DNA of 64,000 bases, from the NCBI GenBank assembly GCA_963751425.1, contig CAVVUF010000002.1, forward strand, positions 1,054,001 through 1,118,000, read 5' to 3'. The first letter of the stretch is position 1, and every line of letters begins with the position of its first letter. This stretch comes from CAVVUF01 sp963751425. Its GTDB lineage: Bacteria > Chloroflexota > Anaerolineae > Anaerolineales > UBA4823. This document shows, piece by piece, positions 42,277 through 51,630 of the stretch. The notes below the pieces were generated by a model, which worked only from the letters and a program-made list of their open reading frames with translations, was not told the DNA's origin and did no database searches. Position numbers and translations under genes: made by a program.

Positions 42277-45103
42277 ATGTCAGAAGACCAGCTTTGGAAG
42301 ATTACCGAAGAAGATTTTACCCCAGCCAAACAGCATCATAAAGAGACCATATTTACGATTGGGAACGGCTATTTTTGCACCCGCGGCGCCTTTGAAGAAG
42401 GCTTTGCTGGGGACCGGCGCGCCACCTTTGTGCACGGGGTGTTCGATGCGGTGCCGATCTCGGTCTCGGAGCTTGCCAATATTCCTGATTGGCTGCCGCT
42501 GACGGTTTACCTGCAAGATGAACGCTTTTCTATGGACCAGGGAAGAGTTTTAGCTTACCGGCGCGCGCTTGACTTGAAGACCGGCGTGCTGACCCGCACG
42601 GTGCGTTGGCAGTCGCCTTCGGGTTTGACTGCGACGATCACCCTGGAGCGCTTTGCTTCCCTGGCAGATGAACACCTTGGCCTGATCCGCTGCAGCGTCA
42701 ACCCTGAGTTCGCTGGTGTAGTGGAGCTCCGCCTGTCGTTAAAGGGGGATATGGATAATGAAGGGTTGGCCCACTGGACCTGGGTTTCGCAAAAATTCCA
42801 GGACGGGGTTGTCGGCCTGCTCAACCGGACGCGGACCAGCAAGGTTGAGCTCGCCAGTGCCATGTTGGTCAAGAGCGTGGCGGGTGTATGCCTGGAAGAA
42901 GCCTATTGTGATGTGGAAAATGCGCCCATGCGCACGCTGAAGATGGCTGCCGAACCTGGCAAAACCCTGGTGGTGGAAAAAGTTGTGGCAATTGCTACAG
43001 CACGCGACGCAACCGATGTGATCTCGGAAGCTGTTCGGCACGTCAAAGGTGTTCAAGATTGGGAGACCTGTTTGAAAGCCCACACGGAAGCCTGGGAGAA
43101 GGAATGGGAGCGCACCGATGTCCTCATCGAAGGAGATGATGAAGCACAGATCGCCATCCGCTTCAACTTGTTCCAGATGCTGATCGCTGCACCGCGGCAC
43201 GATGATCGGGTGAACATTGGCGCCAAGAACTCTCTCCGGGTTCGGCTACCGGGGGCATTCTTTTTGGGATACCGAGATCTTCATGCTGCCGCTGTTCATC
43301 TATACCGCTCCGCACATTGCCCGCAATTTGCTGGCTTACCGGTATAACAACCTGGCAGGGGCGCGTGAGAAGGCGCAGGGCAATGGCTGCGAGGGGGCGC
43401 AGTTCCCCTGGGAATCGGCTGATACCGGCAAGGAGGTGACTCCCACCTGGGTGCCCCATTACGCCGATCCCACAAAGATGGTGCGCATCTGGACAGGCGA
43501 TATCGAGATCCATATCTCCGCCGATGTGGCGTATGCGGTCTACCAATACTGGCATGTCACCGGTGATGACGCCTGGTTCATCGGAAAAGGGGCGGAGCTG
43601 GTCCTGGATACAGCGAAATTCTGGGCTGCGCGTGCCGAGTGGAACCCGGCCGAGAACCGCTACGAGTATACCGATGTGATCGGCCCCGATGAATACCATG
43701 AGCATGTAGATAACAATTTCTATACGAACCGCATGGCACAGTGGAACCTGCAGCTGGCTTTCGAGGTACTGGATTGGCTGAAGCAGCATGCCCCCGAAAA
43801 GTACTCCGAGCTGGTGCTGCGGCTGGACTTATCGCCTGAGCGGCTGGCGAAATGGCGGGATGTGATTGCCAAAATCTATCTCCATATCGAACCGTCGGGT
43901 GTGGTCGAGCAGTTTGAAGGTTATTTTCAGCGCAAGTTTGTCGACCTGGCAGCTATGGAACCGCGTGACCGGTCGGTGCAGACTATCTTCGGGATCGAGG
44001 GGACGAACGAAACCCAGGTGCTCAAGCAGCCAGATGTGCTGATGGCCTTCCATGTGCTGCGTGATTACTATACCCTGGAACAGGTGCGGGTGAATTATGA
44101 TTACTATACCCCGCGCACCGACCATACCTACGGTTCTTCGCTGGGACCCTCGATCCAATCGATCATGGCATGCGAGGTGGGCAAGCAAGAAGATGCTTAC
44201 GAACACTTCATCCGCGCTGCCCGGGCTGACCTGCGCGATGTGCGCGGGAACGCCGGTGACGGCATCCATGCCGCCTCGGCAGGAGGTCTGTGGCAGGCGA
44301 TTGTGTTCGGATTCGCTGGGCTGCGGCTGACTGCCGATGGCTGGAGTGTCCATCCGCGCCTGCCCAAGCATTGGAAGCGGGTGGCTTTCAAGTTCTTCCA
44401 GCGTGGTCAGATGCACAGCGTGGAGATCACCAACACTGCGATAAAAGGATTTATTTTTGACCTGGATGGCGTTTTGACCGATACCGCCGAATATCATTTC
44501 CGCGGCTGGAAGCGGCTGGCGGATGAAGAGGGTCTGCCCTTTACCCGCGAAGATAATGAGGCGCTGCGCGGGGTGGCACGCCGAGAGTTGCTGCTGCTGA
44601 TCCTGAAGGATAAGCAGGTGTCCGAAGAGAAGCTGCAGGAGATGATGGCGCGTAAAAATAACTACTATCTGGAGTTAATCCACGAGATCAAACCCTCTGA
44701 CCTGCTTCCAGGTGCTGTGGAGTTTTTACAGGAGCTGCGTGCTGCTGGTATCAAAGCCGCCCTGGGTTCCGCCAGCAAGAATGCCCCGGAAGTTATTGAG
44801 CGCCTGGAGATCGGTTCCTTACTGGACGCGATCTCCGACGGACACAGCGTGGAGCGCCAGAAACCTGCTCCTGATCTGTTCTTGCACGCCGCCGCGCAGC
44901 TCGGTCTCGATCCGCACGAATGCGTGGTTGTCGAAGATGCCGCTGCCGGGGTGGCAGCCGCCAAGGCGGGCGGCTTTTATGCTGTGGGCCTGGGACCGCG
45001 CGAGCGGGTCGGAGAGGCCGACGTGGTCTATCCCAACCTTGAAGGGCTGCACCTGGAGCAGGTGCTCAAAGACCTGGAAGCATGCGCCTCTTATTCGTCG
45101 TAG
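42277..45103 (+). CDS. GH65 disaccharide phosphorylase fused to beta-phosphoglucomutase, one frameshift
   Basis: A bifunctional enzyme of about 942 residues. Residues 1-715 are a GH65 phosphorylase (FTIGNGYFCTRGAFEE; GFGYRGHSFWDTEIFMLP; YTDVIGPDEYHEHVDNNFYTNRMAQWNL with the general-acid Glu near residue 471). Residues 722-942 are a HAD beta-phosphoglucomutase (GFIFDLDGVLTDTAEYHFRGWKRLA, GSASKNAPEVIERL, VVEDAAAGVAAAKAGG). The first would release beta-glucose-1-phosphate from a disaccharide such as trehalose, kojibiose or maltose, and the second would make glucose-6-phosphate. The frame breaks at 43228-43229, where removing one A gives GAKTLSGFGYRGHSFW. The start is ATG 42277 behind GAGGTGG. 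Confidence 0.9.
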
Positions 45104-46318
45104 ATGGGCGCTCGCCGATCGCCCTCAACTGGATTAGCTATTTCACCGGTGGGGAGCACGAAGTGCACCTGGCCTCCACCTTTCCTTGTGACCCACCTGA
45201 GGGGATTGCCTCGTTCCATGTGACGCCAGTAGCCTTCAGCGCGGCGAAAAAGCCCTCACCCCTATCTCCTTCGTTACACTCAGGACAAGCTCCTCTCCCC
45301 CGGGGCGAGGGGGAAAAGCCTGCTGGAAAGAGCCTATTGTGGAGTGCGGGGTTGGTGGGCTTTCGCACTCAGGTCAGGCAGTGGCTGGGTCCGCTGACTT
45401 TTCCAAAGGCGGGACGGCGCCTGGCCGAGGTGGTCCGAGCAGGTCAAGCCGGATCTCATCCACGCCATGCGCATCCCTTACGAGGGCATCATCGCCTCCC
45501 TGGCTTTGGAGCAGCTTCCACTGCCACAGCCGCCGCTGCTCATTTCGGTGTGGGGCAATGATTTCACGCTGCACGCCGCCTCGAACCCCTGGATGGCGGC
45601 CTACACTCGCAGATCTTTAGAGAGAGCCTCAGCGCTGCATACGGACTGCTACCGCGACCAGCGATTGGCCTACCAAGGGGGCTTCCAGGAAGATAGACCA
45701 GCAGTGGTACTGCCAGGCGGCGGTGGGATCCAGATGGACCTGTTTTGCCCGCCCTTCCGCGAAGAGCTGAGAAAACCGGTGGTCATCAACCCGCGCGGTG
45801 TGCGGGCTTACGTGCGCAATGATACCTTTTTCAAATCCATCCCCAAGGTATTGGAAAAGTTCCCTGCGGCGCGCTTCATCTGCACCACCATGGCGGGAGA
45901 GTCGCAGGCGCTGCGCTGGACGGCTGAGTTAGGGATCGAGCAGGCGGTCGATTTATTGCCCCGCCAGACGCGAACGGAGATGGCGGCATTGTTCCAGTCA
46001 GCCCAGGTGGTCGTCTCGCCCAGCACCCACGACGGCACGCCCAATACCCTCTTGGAGGCGATGGCGTGCGGCTGCTACCCGGTGGTGGGGGATATCGAAG
46101 CGTTACGCGAGTGGATCACGCCCAGTGTGAACGGCGCCTTGGTCGATCCTGGAGATGAGCGGGCGCTGGCAGAGGCGGTGTGCGAGGGGTTGGCTGATAT
46201 TGAATTGAGGCAAAAGGCTGCTGCTCATAACCTTGCCCTGGTGGCCGAGCGAGCTGAATATGGGAAGGTGATGCGAGAGGCAGAGGGATTTTATCGGAAA
46301 ATTGTTGGGGGTTATTGA
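45082..46318 (+). CDS. GT4-like glycosyltransferase, one frameshift and an in-frame repeat insert
   Basis: A glycosyltransferase of about 411 residues in two frames. The N-terminal lobe is MRLLFVVDGRSPIALNWISYF; the join at 45435-45436 (one extra C) restores EQVKPDLIHAMRIPYEGIIASLALE. The C-terminal lobe has PVVINPRGVRAYVRNDTFFKSIPKVLEKFP, VVVSPSTHDGTPNTLLEAMACGCYPVVGDIEALREWI with the GT4 donor-site Glu. Residues 58-79 (KPSPLSPSLHSGQAPLPRGE and on) are encoded by a GC-rich palindromic element that looks inserted. The ATG overlaps the GH65-fusion end by 22 bases. Confidence 0.82.
45250..45316. repeat. GC-rich palindromic element inserted in frame
   Basis: CCCTCACCCCTATCTCC...GCTCCTCTCCCCCGGGGCGAGGGGGAAAAGCC has the look of the CCCTCACCCC/CTCTCCC...GGGGAGAG intergenic palindromes known from many bacterial genomes. 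It lies inside the glycosyltransferase gene without breaking the frame. Confidence 0.55.
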
Positions 46319-46340
46319 TAATCGTATGGGAAGAGCTTAC

Positions 46341-47075
46341 TCATCGTCCAAAAACGGAAACGCAGTTTCTACTGGTCCCCGTAAAGGGTTCTCGGCTCCA
46401 ACCGCCCCACCGTTCTTTCAGTTGCAGCTCGGCGATGCGCGCCATGAGATCAAGTTCAGACGGCCATGCATATCGCATAACGATTGGCTTCAATCGCACA
46501 CCTGTACTCGCTAAGACCACATGCGTTTCCTCAAGCAGTTGTTTCACGGGATCATACTGAGCCACATCAAGACGCACCTTGCCAACTTCGATTGCTTCCA
46601 GGTCCACGTATTGATTATTACGCAAGCCATACCACTCGGCTGGCACTCCCCCCTCTACCACAAACACTCCGTCGTCAGTGAGATGCGCCGCAACGTTCTT
46701 GAAGCAGCGGACCTGCTCATCTTGGGTCAACAGGTTGAACAGTGTGTTGAAGACCACGTAGATCAGGCGATAGGTATTGGGAACCGCAACCTCAGCGAAA
46801 TTGCCCATTGTGATCGCGATCTTGTCAGCACCTGGTTTCGCCTGTAATTTAGCAACCATCGCAGACGAGAAATCAATGCCATCGACGCGGATTCCCCGCT
46901 CCGATAAGGGTATTGCGATCCGCCCGGTGCCGATTGCAAGTTCAAGTGCAGGACCCCCTTGCGCCAGCCGTTCCAAGAATGCAACAGTCGCTGTCTCATC
47001 CCCACGTATCGCTAAGTCATCATAGTCTTCTGCAACGTCCTCGTCAAAGCTCATCACAGGTTTATATTTCTTCAT
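46341..47075 (-). CDS. Class I SAM-dependent methyltransferase
   Basis: A 244-residue cytoplasmic methyltransferase: motif I ALELAIGTGRIAIPLSERG near residue 45, motif II VDGIDFSSAMVAKL, motif III region IYVVFNTLFNLLTQDEQVRCF and the typical DGVFVVEGGVPAEW strand. The C-terminal beta-rich part (RLDVAQYDPVKQLLEETHVVL) resembles small-molecule methyltransferases. The acceptor is unknown. It faces the rightward glycosyltransferase tail to tail with 22 bases between the stops and has its own ATG in an AT-rich upstream region. Confidence 0.85.
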   Translation of the reverse strand: MKKYKPVMSFDEDVAEDYDDLAIRGDETATVAFLERLAQGGPALELAIGTGRIAIPLSERGIRVDGIDFSSAMVAKLQAKPGADKIAITMGNFAEVAVPNTYRLIYVVFNTLFNLLTQDEQVRCFKNVAAHLTDDGVFVVEGGVPAEWYGLRNNQYVDLEAIEVGKVRLDVAQYDPVKQLLEETHVVLASTGVRLKPIVMRYAWPSELDLMARIAELQLKERWGGWSREPFTGTSRNCVSVFGR

Positions 47076-47159
47076 GGTTTCACTCGCCAGGAATCTGCCC
47101 TATAAATTACCCAATAATTTAGCCTACAATACAAAGGCTCTTTTTTTTGACCTTTGAGA

Positions 47160-48554
47160 TTAGATATGGATCGGCATCCCTTCAGCCGCATGGGCAGCTT
47201 CCATCAGGGTCTCGCTGAGGGTGGGGTGGGCGTGCACGTTGCGCGCAATCTCCTCGGTAGTCAGCTCCATCATCTGAGCAATGGTCAGCTCGGGCAGCAG
47301 CTCGGTCACTTCGGGTCCGATCAGGTGCGCGCCCAGCAGCTCGCCGTGCTCTCCAGTGACAAGCTTGACCCAGCCGCTCGATTCGCCTAATCCGAGGGCT
47401 TTTCCGTTCGCCTGGAAGGGGAAGCGTCCGATCTTGGCCGTGTACCCGCGCTCTTTGGCCTGGGCTTCGGTCAGGCCGAAGGAAGCGATCTGCGGCTGGC
47501 AGTAGGTGGCGCGCGGCATCATCTCGTAGTTCAGCGTGACCGTTTCCACACCGGCAATATTCTCAGCGCAGACGATGCCCTGGGCTGAGCCGACATGCGC
47601 CAACATGAGCTTGCCGGTCACGTCGCCGATCGCCCAGATCCCTGGCACGTTTGTCGCCATGCGCTCGTCGATCTCCACAAAACCGCGTTCCGAGATCGTG
47701 ACTCCCAGCTCTTCCAAGCCCAGGTTCCGGCTGTTGGGACGGAAGCCGATCGCCACCAAAGCTTGCTCGGCCTCCAGGGTCTTCTCGCCCGCCTCACCCA
47801 AAACTACCACGCGTACACCCGTCTCGGTGGCCTCTACAGATTGGACTTTGTGCCCGGTGAGGGCTTTAATGCCCTTGCGTTGGAAGGCCTTCGCCAGCTC
47901 CGCGCTGACTTCCTCATCTTCCAATGGCACTAACCTGGGCAGCATCTCGACCACGGTCACTTCCGTGCCATAAGCGCGCCAGATGGTGGAAAATTCCGCA
48001 CCGATGGCGCCGGAGCCGATCACGATAACCGACTTGGGCAGCTTTTCTTGCAAGATAGCCTCCCAGTAGGTGACCACTTTCTCCCCATCAATCTTCCAGG
48101 CAGGCGGCACCGCCGCACTGGCGCCGGTGGCGACGATGATATTGCTGGCGGTGAGCTGGGTTTGTTTTCCCTCTGCATCGGTCACTACGACAGTATCCCG
48201 CCCGGTGAGACGGGCCGTGCCCATGTGTACGTCGACACCGTTTTTCTTCATCAAAAAGCCTACCCCTTTGGTCAGGCGGTTGGAGACCTGGCGGCTGCGT
48301 TTGACAGCCACGCTGTAATCCAGGTGCAAGTTCTCAAAGGAGAAGCCGAATTCCTTGCTGCCTTCGCGCAAGATCGAGGCGACTTCGGCGTTCTTGAGCA
48401 GTGATTTCGAAGGGATGCAGCCGACGTTCAAACAGACGCCTCCCATCCACTGTTTATCAACGATGGTGGTCTTCAATTTCAGTTGGGCGGCTCTAATGGC
48501 TGCCACGTAACCTGCTGGCCCGGCACCGACGACGACAACATCATATGCGCTCAT
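47160..48554 (-). CDS. lpdA: Dihydrolipoamide dehydrogenase (E3)
   Basis: FAD- and NAD-linked E3 subunit that reoxidises dihydrolipoyl groups of 2-oxoacid dehydrogenase or glycine-cleavage complexes. The 464-residue protein has VVVVGAGPAGYVAAIRAAQL (FAD), the redox disulfide Cys41/Cys46 in GGVCLNVGCIPSKSLL, VIGSGAIGAEFSTIWRAYGTEVTVVEML (NAD), NVPGIWAIGDVTG, and the C-terminal His-Glu segment VHAHPTLSETLMEA. It is not beside other complex genes. The E1 and lipoyl-fusion genes at 25584-28744 are its only possible partners in this window. The 220 bases upstream contain repeats (see next). Confidence 0.96.
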   Translation of the reverse strand: MSAYDVVVVGAGPAGYVAAIRAAQLKLKTTIVDKQWMGGVCLNVGCIPSKSLLKNAEVASILREGSKEFGFSFENLHLDYSVAVKRSRQVSNRLTKGVGFLMKKNGVDVHMGTARLTGRDTVVVTDAEGKQTQLTASNIIVATGASAAVPPAWKIDGEKVVTYWEAILQEKLPKSVIVIGSGAIGAEFSTIWRAYGTEVTVVEMLPRLVPLEDEEVSAELAKAFQRKGIKALTGHKVQSVEATETGVRVVVLGEAGEKTLEAEQALVAIGFRPNSRNLGLEELGVTISERGFVEIDERMATNVPGIWAIGDVTGKLMLAHVGSAQGIVCAENIAGVETVTLNYEMMPRATYCQPQIASFGLTEAQAKERGYTAKIGRFPFQANGKALGLGESSGWVKLVTGEHGELLGAHLIGPEVTELLPELTIAQMMELTTEEIARNVHAHPTLSETLMEAAHAAEGMPIHI

Positions 48555-48612
48555 GGAAAAAATCCTTTCTGTTTTCTGTTATTTTGAATAAATCTTAATA
48601 TCGTTGCTTATC

Positions 48613-48745
48613 CACAAGAGATCCTTCGGTCGCTTGCAGTCAGAAAACGACCGCAGCCCTCCCTACTCATGACATAATTGTCATGTTCCCATCGGATGAC
48701 GCTGCCGGCGTCATAAACGAATCTCAGGATGACAGCTTGAATAGA
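48613..48745. repeat. Intergenic repeat region upstream of lpdA
   Basis: Contains GAGATCCTTCGGTCGC and CTCAGGATGACA, the two ends of a widely seen short intergenic repeat, with the inverted repeats ATGACA-TAAT-TGTCAT and TGACGC-TGCCG-GCGTCA between them. It probably forms a folded RNA or is a degenerate mobile repeat. Confidence 0.45.
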
Positions 48746-48774
48746 ATTTTCTGTTACATTAAGTTTACCAGATT

Positions 48775-50202
48775 TTATGGATTGTCAAAATGGTTTAGGG
48801 CGGCAATAACCAACGGGTCATCAGCAACGGTGTATTCATCCCAATGCGCCAATACGGTTTGATCTGGGATGATGCCGGTGACCTCCCAATCCTGGTCAGG
48901 GTGTTTGATGGGGCGGAATGAATCGTGGGCAATCCAGGCGCGCGAGCCGTCTTCGAAGCCGTAACCCCACAGCGACTCAACATTTCCGCCGGTCGTCTCG
49001 CCAATGATATAAGCGCGACCAATATCCTTGAGCACGCCGGCAAATACTTCGCCAAAACTGACTGTATCTAAGCCGACCAGCACAACCATCGGCACCTGCT
49101 GCGATCCGTTGATATCCACGCCATCGCCAACATCGAACGGACGCTTGCTATCACGGCTGACGAAATATCCCAGGATCCCCTCGGTAAAATAAGCCAGGGT
49201 AGGTCGCACGATCGTATCGACTCCACCTCCATTTTTGGTGTTATCGATGATCAGTCCATCTAGCTTCCCTTCAACTGCCATGGCTTGCAGGGCCTCTCCA
49301 ACCTTCTCGTCGATGCCCTTATCAGCGAAGGTGGTCAGCAAGATATAACCAATCCGTTTTCCTTCCGGCGATTTTAGAATTTGGTAAGGGACAGGCAGCG
49401 AAGAGGTGATCTGCTGGCGGTTAAAGGTCACCTGGCGCTGCGCTTGCCCGGGGGTTTCGACCGTGAGGATCACCTCGGAGCCTGCCGGGCCGCGCACAAT
49501 ATCTCTCAAGAACCCCTCCTCGTCCAAGATCGGCTCCCCGTTCACTGCCAGGAGGTTGTCGCGCGGCTGTAAACCGGCTGTCTCAGCAGGGGAGCCAGGG
49601 AAGGTTACGATGATGACTGCGCGCTGCCGGTCAGGCACGGCAGAGAGCATCACGCCTATGCCAACATAATCATAGTTGCCCTGGAATTCCTCATCCTCTT
49701 CGGAGACCTGGGTTGGGCGGAGAAATACTGAGTGATCGTCACCCAGGCGCATAACCACCTCATCCATGGCATCGTAAAACTCGTCATCCGTCAGCCCGGA
49801 TTCGATGCGCTGTTGATATTCGATACGGATTTCAATCCAATCCAGGCCGTTGAAATCTTCGTAGAGATAGTCCTCATTAATTGTCATCCAAAGTTCATTG
49901 AAGATATCGAGCTGGACCGATTGCGGCAGCGGGGTGGCGTTTTCTGAAATTTCTTGGGTTGGTGTGGCAGATGGAGTGGCGGTCGGCGAGGGTGTGGAAG
50001 TAGGCGGCAGCGGTGTGTGGGTCAGGGTTGGGGTAGGGGTCGCCGTCTTGCGCTGGGCTGGCAGCCATTTAGCGCGTGCTTCGTAGGTTGCCGTGGGCGT
50101 GGGAACTGGCACTATCCAGGCAGGCACGCGGATTGATACCTGGCATGCCAGCAAGCCGACCGAGAGCAGCAGGATGGTCCGAACCAGCCAGGAGCGCTTC
50201 AC
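48775..50202 (-). CDS. S41-family peptidase, lipoprotein-like, with PDZ domain
   Basis: A 475-residue exported protein. It opens with a signal peptide and lipobox-like LLAC near residue 20, then a Pro/Thr/Ser-rich linker (TATPTPTLTHTPLPPTSTP). An N-terminal helical region and a PDZ domain (YVGIGVMLSAVPDRQRAVIIVTF...AETAGLQPRDNLLAVNGEPI) precede the S41 core: IGYILLTTFADKG, LIIDNTKNGGGV, and VLVGLDTVSFGEVFAGVLKD with the nucleophile Ser. The following GRAYIIGETTGGN lacks the Lys of the CtpA motif (TFGKG), so it fits the tricorn/S41B group better than CtpA. It starts three bases after the L,D-transpeptidase stop and is probably co-expressed with it. Confidence 0.85.
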   Translation of the reverse strand: MKRSWLVRTILLLSVGLLACQVSIRVPAWIVPVPTPTATYEARAKWLPAQRKTATPTPTLTHTPLPPTSTPSPTATPSATPTQEISENATPLPQSVQLDIFNELWMTINEDYLYEDFNGLDWIEIRIEYQQRIESGLTDDEFYDAMDEVVMRLGDDHSVFLRPTQVSEEDEEFQGNYDYVGIGVMLSAVPDRQRAVIIVTFPGSPAETAGLQPRDNLLAVNGEPILDEEGFLRDIVRGPAGSEVILTVETPGQAQRQVTFNRQQITSSLPVPYQILKSPEGKRIGYILLTTFADKGIDEKVGEALQAMAVEGKLDGLIIDNTKNGGGVDTIVRPTLAYFTEGILGYFVSRDSKRPFDVGDGVDINGSQQVPMVVLVGLDTVSFGEVFAGVLKDIGRAYIIGETTGGNVESLWGYGFEDGSRAWIAHDSFRPIKHPDQDWEVTGIIPDQTVLAHWDEYTVADDPLVIAALNHFDNP

Positions 50203-50205
50203 CCC

Positions 50206-51435
50206 TTAAGCGCCTCCTTCACCATAAGCCGCAGGATCGGTCGGGGTTTTCCCGGAGGGATCCCAAATGTAAACCCAGTCGCCCTCTTTCGCCCAATCAA
50301 ACAGCCAGTGGGCGTCGCCTGGAGAAAGGTTGACACAGCCATGCGACTGCGCAATTCCAAAGCGCGTCCGCCAATAAGCTCCATGCAAAGCGCGCGCCTG
50401 GTCATAGTACATCGTCCAGGGCACATCTTCCAGATAATAAAAATCGGAGCGGTCAGCCTCGAAGGAGCCGCGCATGGCAGTACTTTCGAGTTTATTATAG
50501 ATCGGGAATAGACCTGGGCGGGTATAGAAGGGCTCGACCCCGCTGGCAATTAAAGTTGCATAAACCAATTTGTTCTGGTCGTAAACAGAAAGGGTTTGAT
50601 CGAACAGGTTCACCTCAATCCAGCGCCCGTTGGTAACACCCTCCGGTGGTACCGGGTTCGGGATGACCCTGCCAACAAAACGTCCTTCGATCCATTCATC
50701 CGGCCCAACCAGGTACCAATCCTCATCCCCTACTTTCTGAGTGTCATAAACTTGCACAACTTCGTATTCGGTAAGCTCGCGGGTGTTGTAATCCTTGTTT
50801 GCATAACCCGGGGTGCGCTTGGTTTTGTTTGTAGCGTGGATCGGCAGGACCCAGCCAAAGGTTTGCCTGGGCGTCTCTTTGAAAGTCAAGCCCTGGAATT
50901 GTGGGATAGCGTTCTCACGGCGGGCGATGTCGCGCGCCGCCACCCAATCCCCCGTTTTTAGGAGAAAAACATCTGGCTTGGTGCGGTCGGGGCGCACAAT
51001 GAATTCTTGCACATAAGAGACATACCGTAATTTCCCGGCTTCGATGTATTTGGCCGGGTTGACCCCTTCCAAAGCATCTTCCATGGAAGTGTAAAGCGGA
51101 ACATCAGCGGTCTCATTCAAGCGGGCATATAAGAAGGGGTAATTGACCAGGTTGATATCCGGTTTGGAAGCTGCCAGTGGTTGGACCGGAAAGAATATAT
51201 TTTCCTTCGCCATGTCTGTCAGGTAGGAAGCTGGTCCCTCCACCAGGCAGTCTTCTGGGTCAACCAGGTAAACTCCCGGCAGGCATAAGACCGTGCTGGA
51301 GGCATTCTCAAGCGGTGTGGTGGCTTGCGCGGGTTGAGCGCTTAGGAGTGAAAAAAGCGTAATCATGCCCATCACCCAGGCTAGTGGCTGGAGCAAGGTA
51401 GAGTGGTTTTGAATATTCAAAGGTTTTGTTTTCAT
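50206..51435 (-). CDS. L,D-transpeptidase (YkuD domain), secreted
   Basis: A 409-residue exported protein. The N-terminal signal peptide (LAWVMGMITLFSLLSAQPAQA|TTP) is followed by a region of about 240 residues without a named fold. The YkuD domain follows: WIEVNLFDQTLSVYDQNKLVYATLIASG, and the catalytic HGAYWRTRFGIAQSHGCVNLSPGDAHWLFDWA with Cys in SHGC. Such enzymes make 3-3 cross-links in peptidoglycan or attach proteins to it. I use ATG 51435 (GGATGG upstream); ATG at 51447 is the alternative. It heads a two-gene unit with the S41 peptidase. Confidence 0.88.
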   Translation of the reverse strand: MKTKPLNIQNHSTLLQPLAWVMGMITLFSLLSAQPAQATTPLENASSTVLCLPGVYLVDPEDCLVEGPASYLTDMAKENIFFPVQPLAASKPDINLVNYPFLYARLNETADVPLYTSMEDALEGVNPAKYIEAGKLRYVSYVQEFIVRPDRTKPDVFLLKTGDWVAARDIARRENAIPQFQGLTFKETPRQTFGWVLPIHATNKTKRTPGYANKDYNTRELTEYEVVQVYDTQKVGDEDWYLVGPDEWIEGRFVGRVIPNPVPPEGVTNGRWIEVNLFDQTLSVYDQNKLVYATLIASGVEPFYTRPGLFPIYNKLESTAMRGSFEADRSDFYYLEDVPWTMYYDQARALHGAYWRTRFGIAQSHGCVNLSPGDAHWLFDWAKEGDWVYIWDPSGKTPTDPAAYGEGGA

Positions 51436-51518
51436 TGATCCATCCATTAAGAAAGGTCATGATAACCTATAGAAAAAGATTATCCAACCTTTGGGAAAAT
51501 ACTATCTGATCTGAGTCC

Positions 51519-51542
51519 TAAGTATACAATACTGAATTAAGA
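51519..51542. repeat. Direct repeat, left copy (24 bases)
   Basis: Core TAAGTATACAATACTGAATT. Matches 22 of 24 bases with the copy at 53177-53200 in the same orientation. The two flank the AT-rich membrane-protein gene. Confidence 0.65.
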
Positions 51543-51630
51543 GGAGGATTAACGATGAATTTCTAATAAAAAGCGAAAATATTCGGCAGTAAAACGATTG
51601 GCTAGAAACAGACTGTGATTTTGCCGGGGG

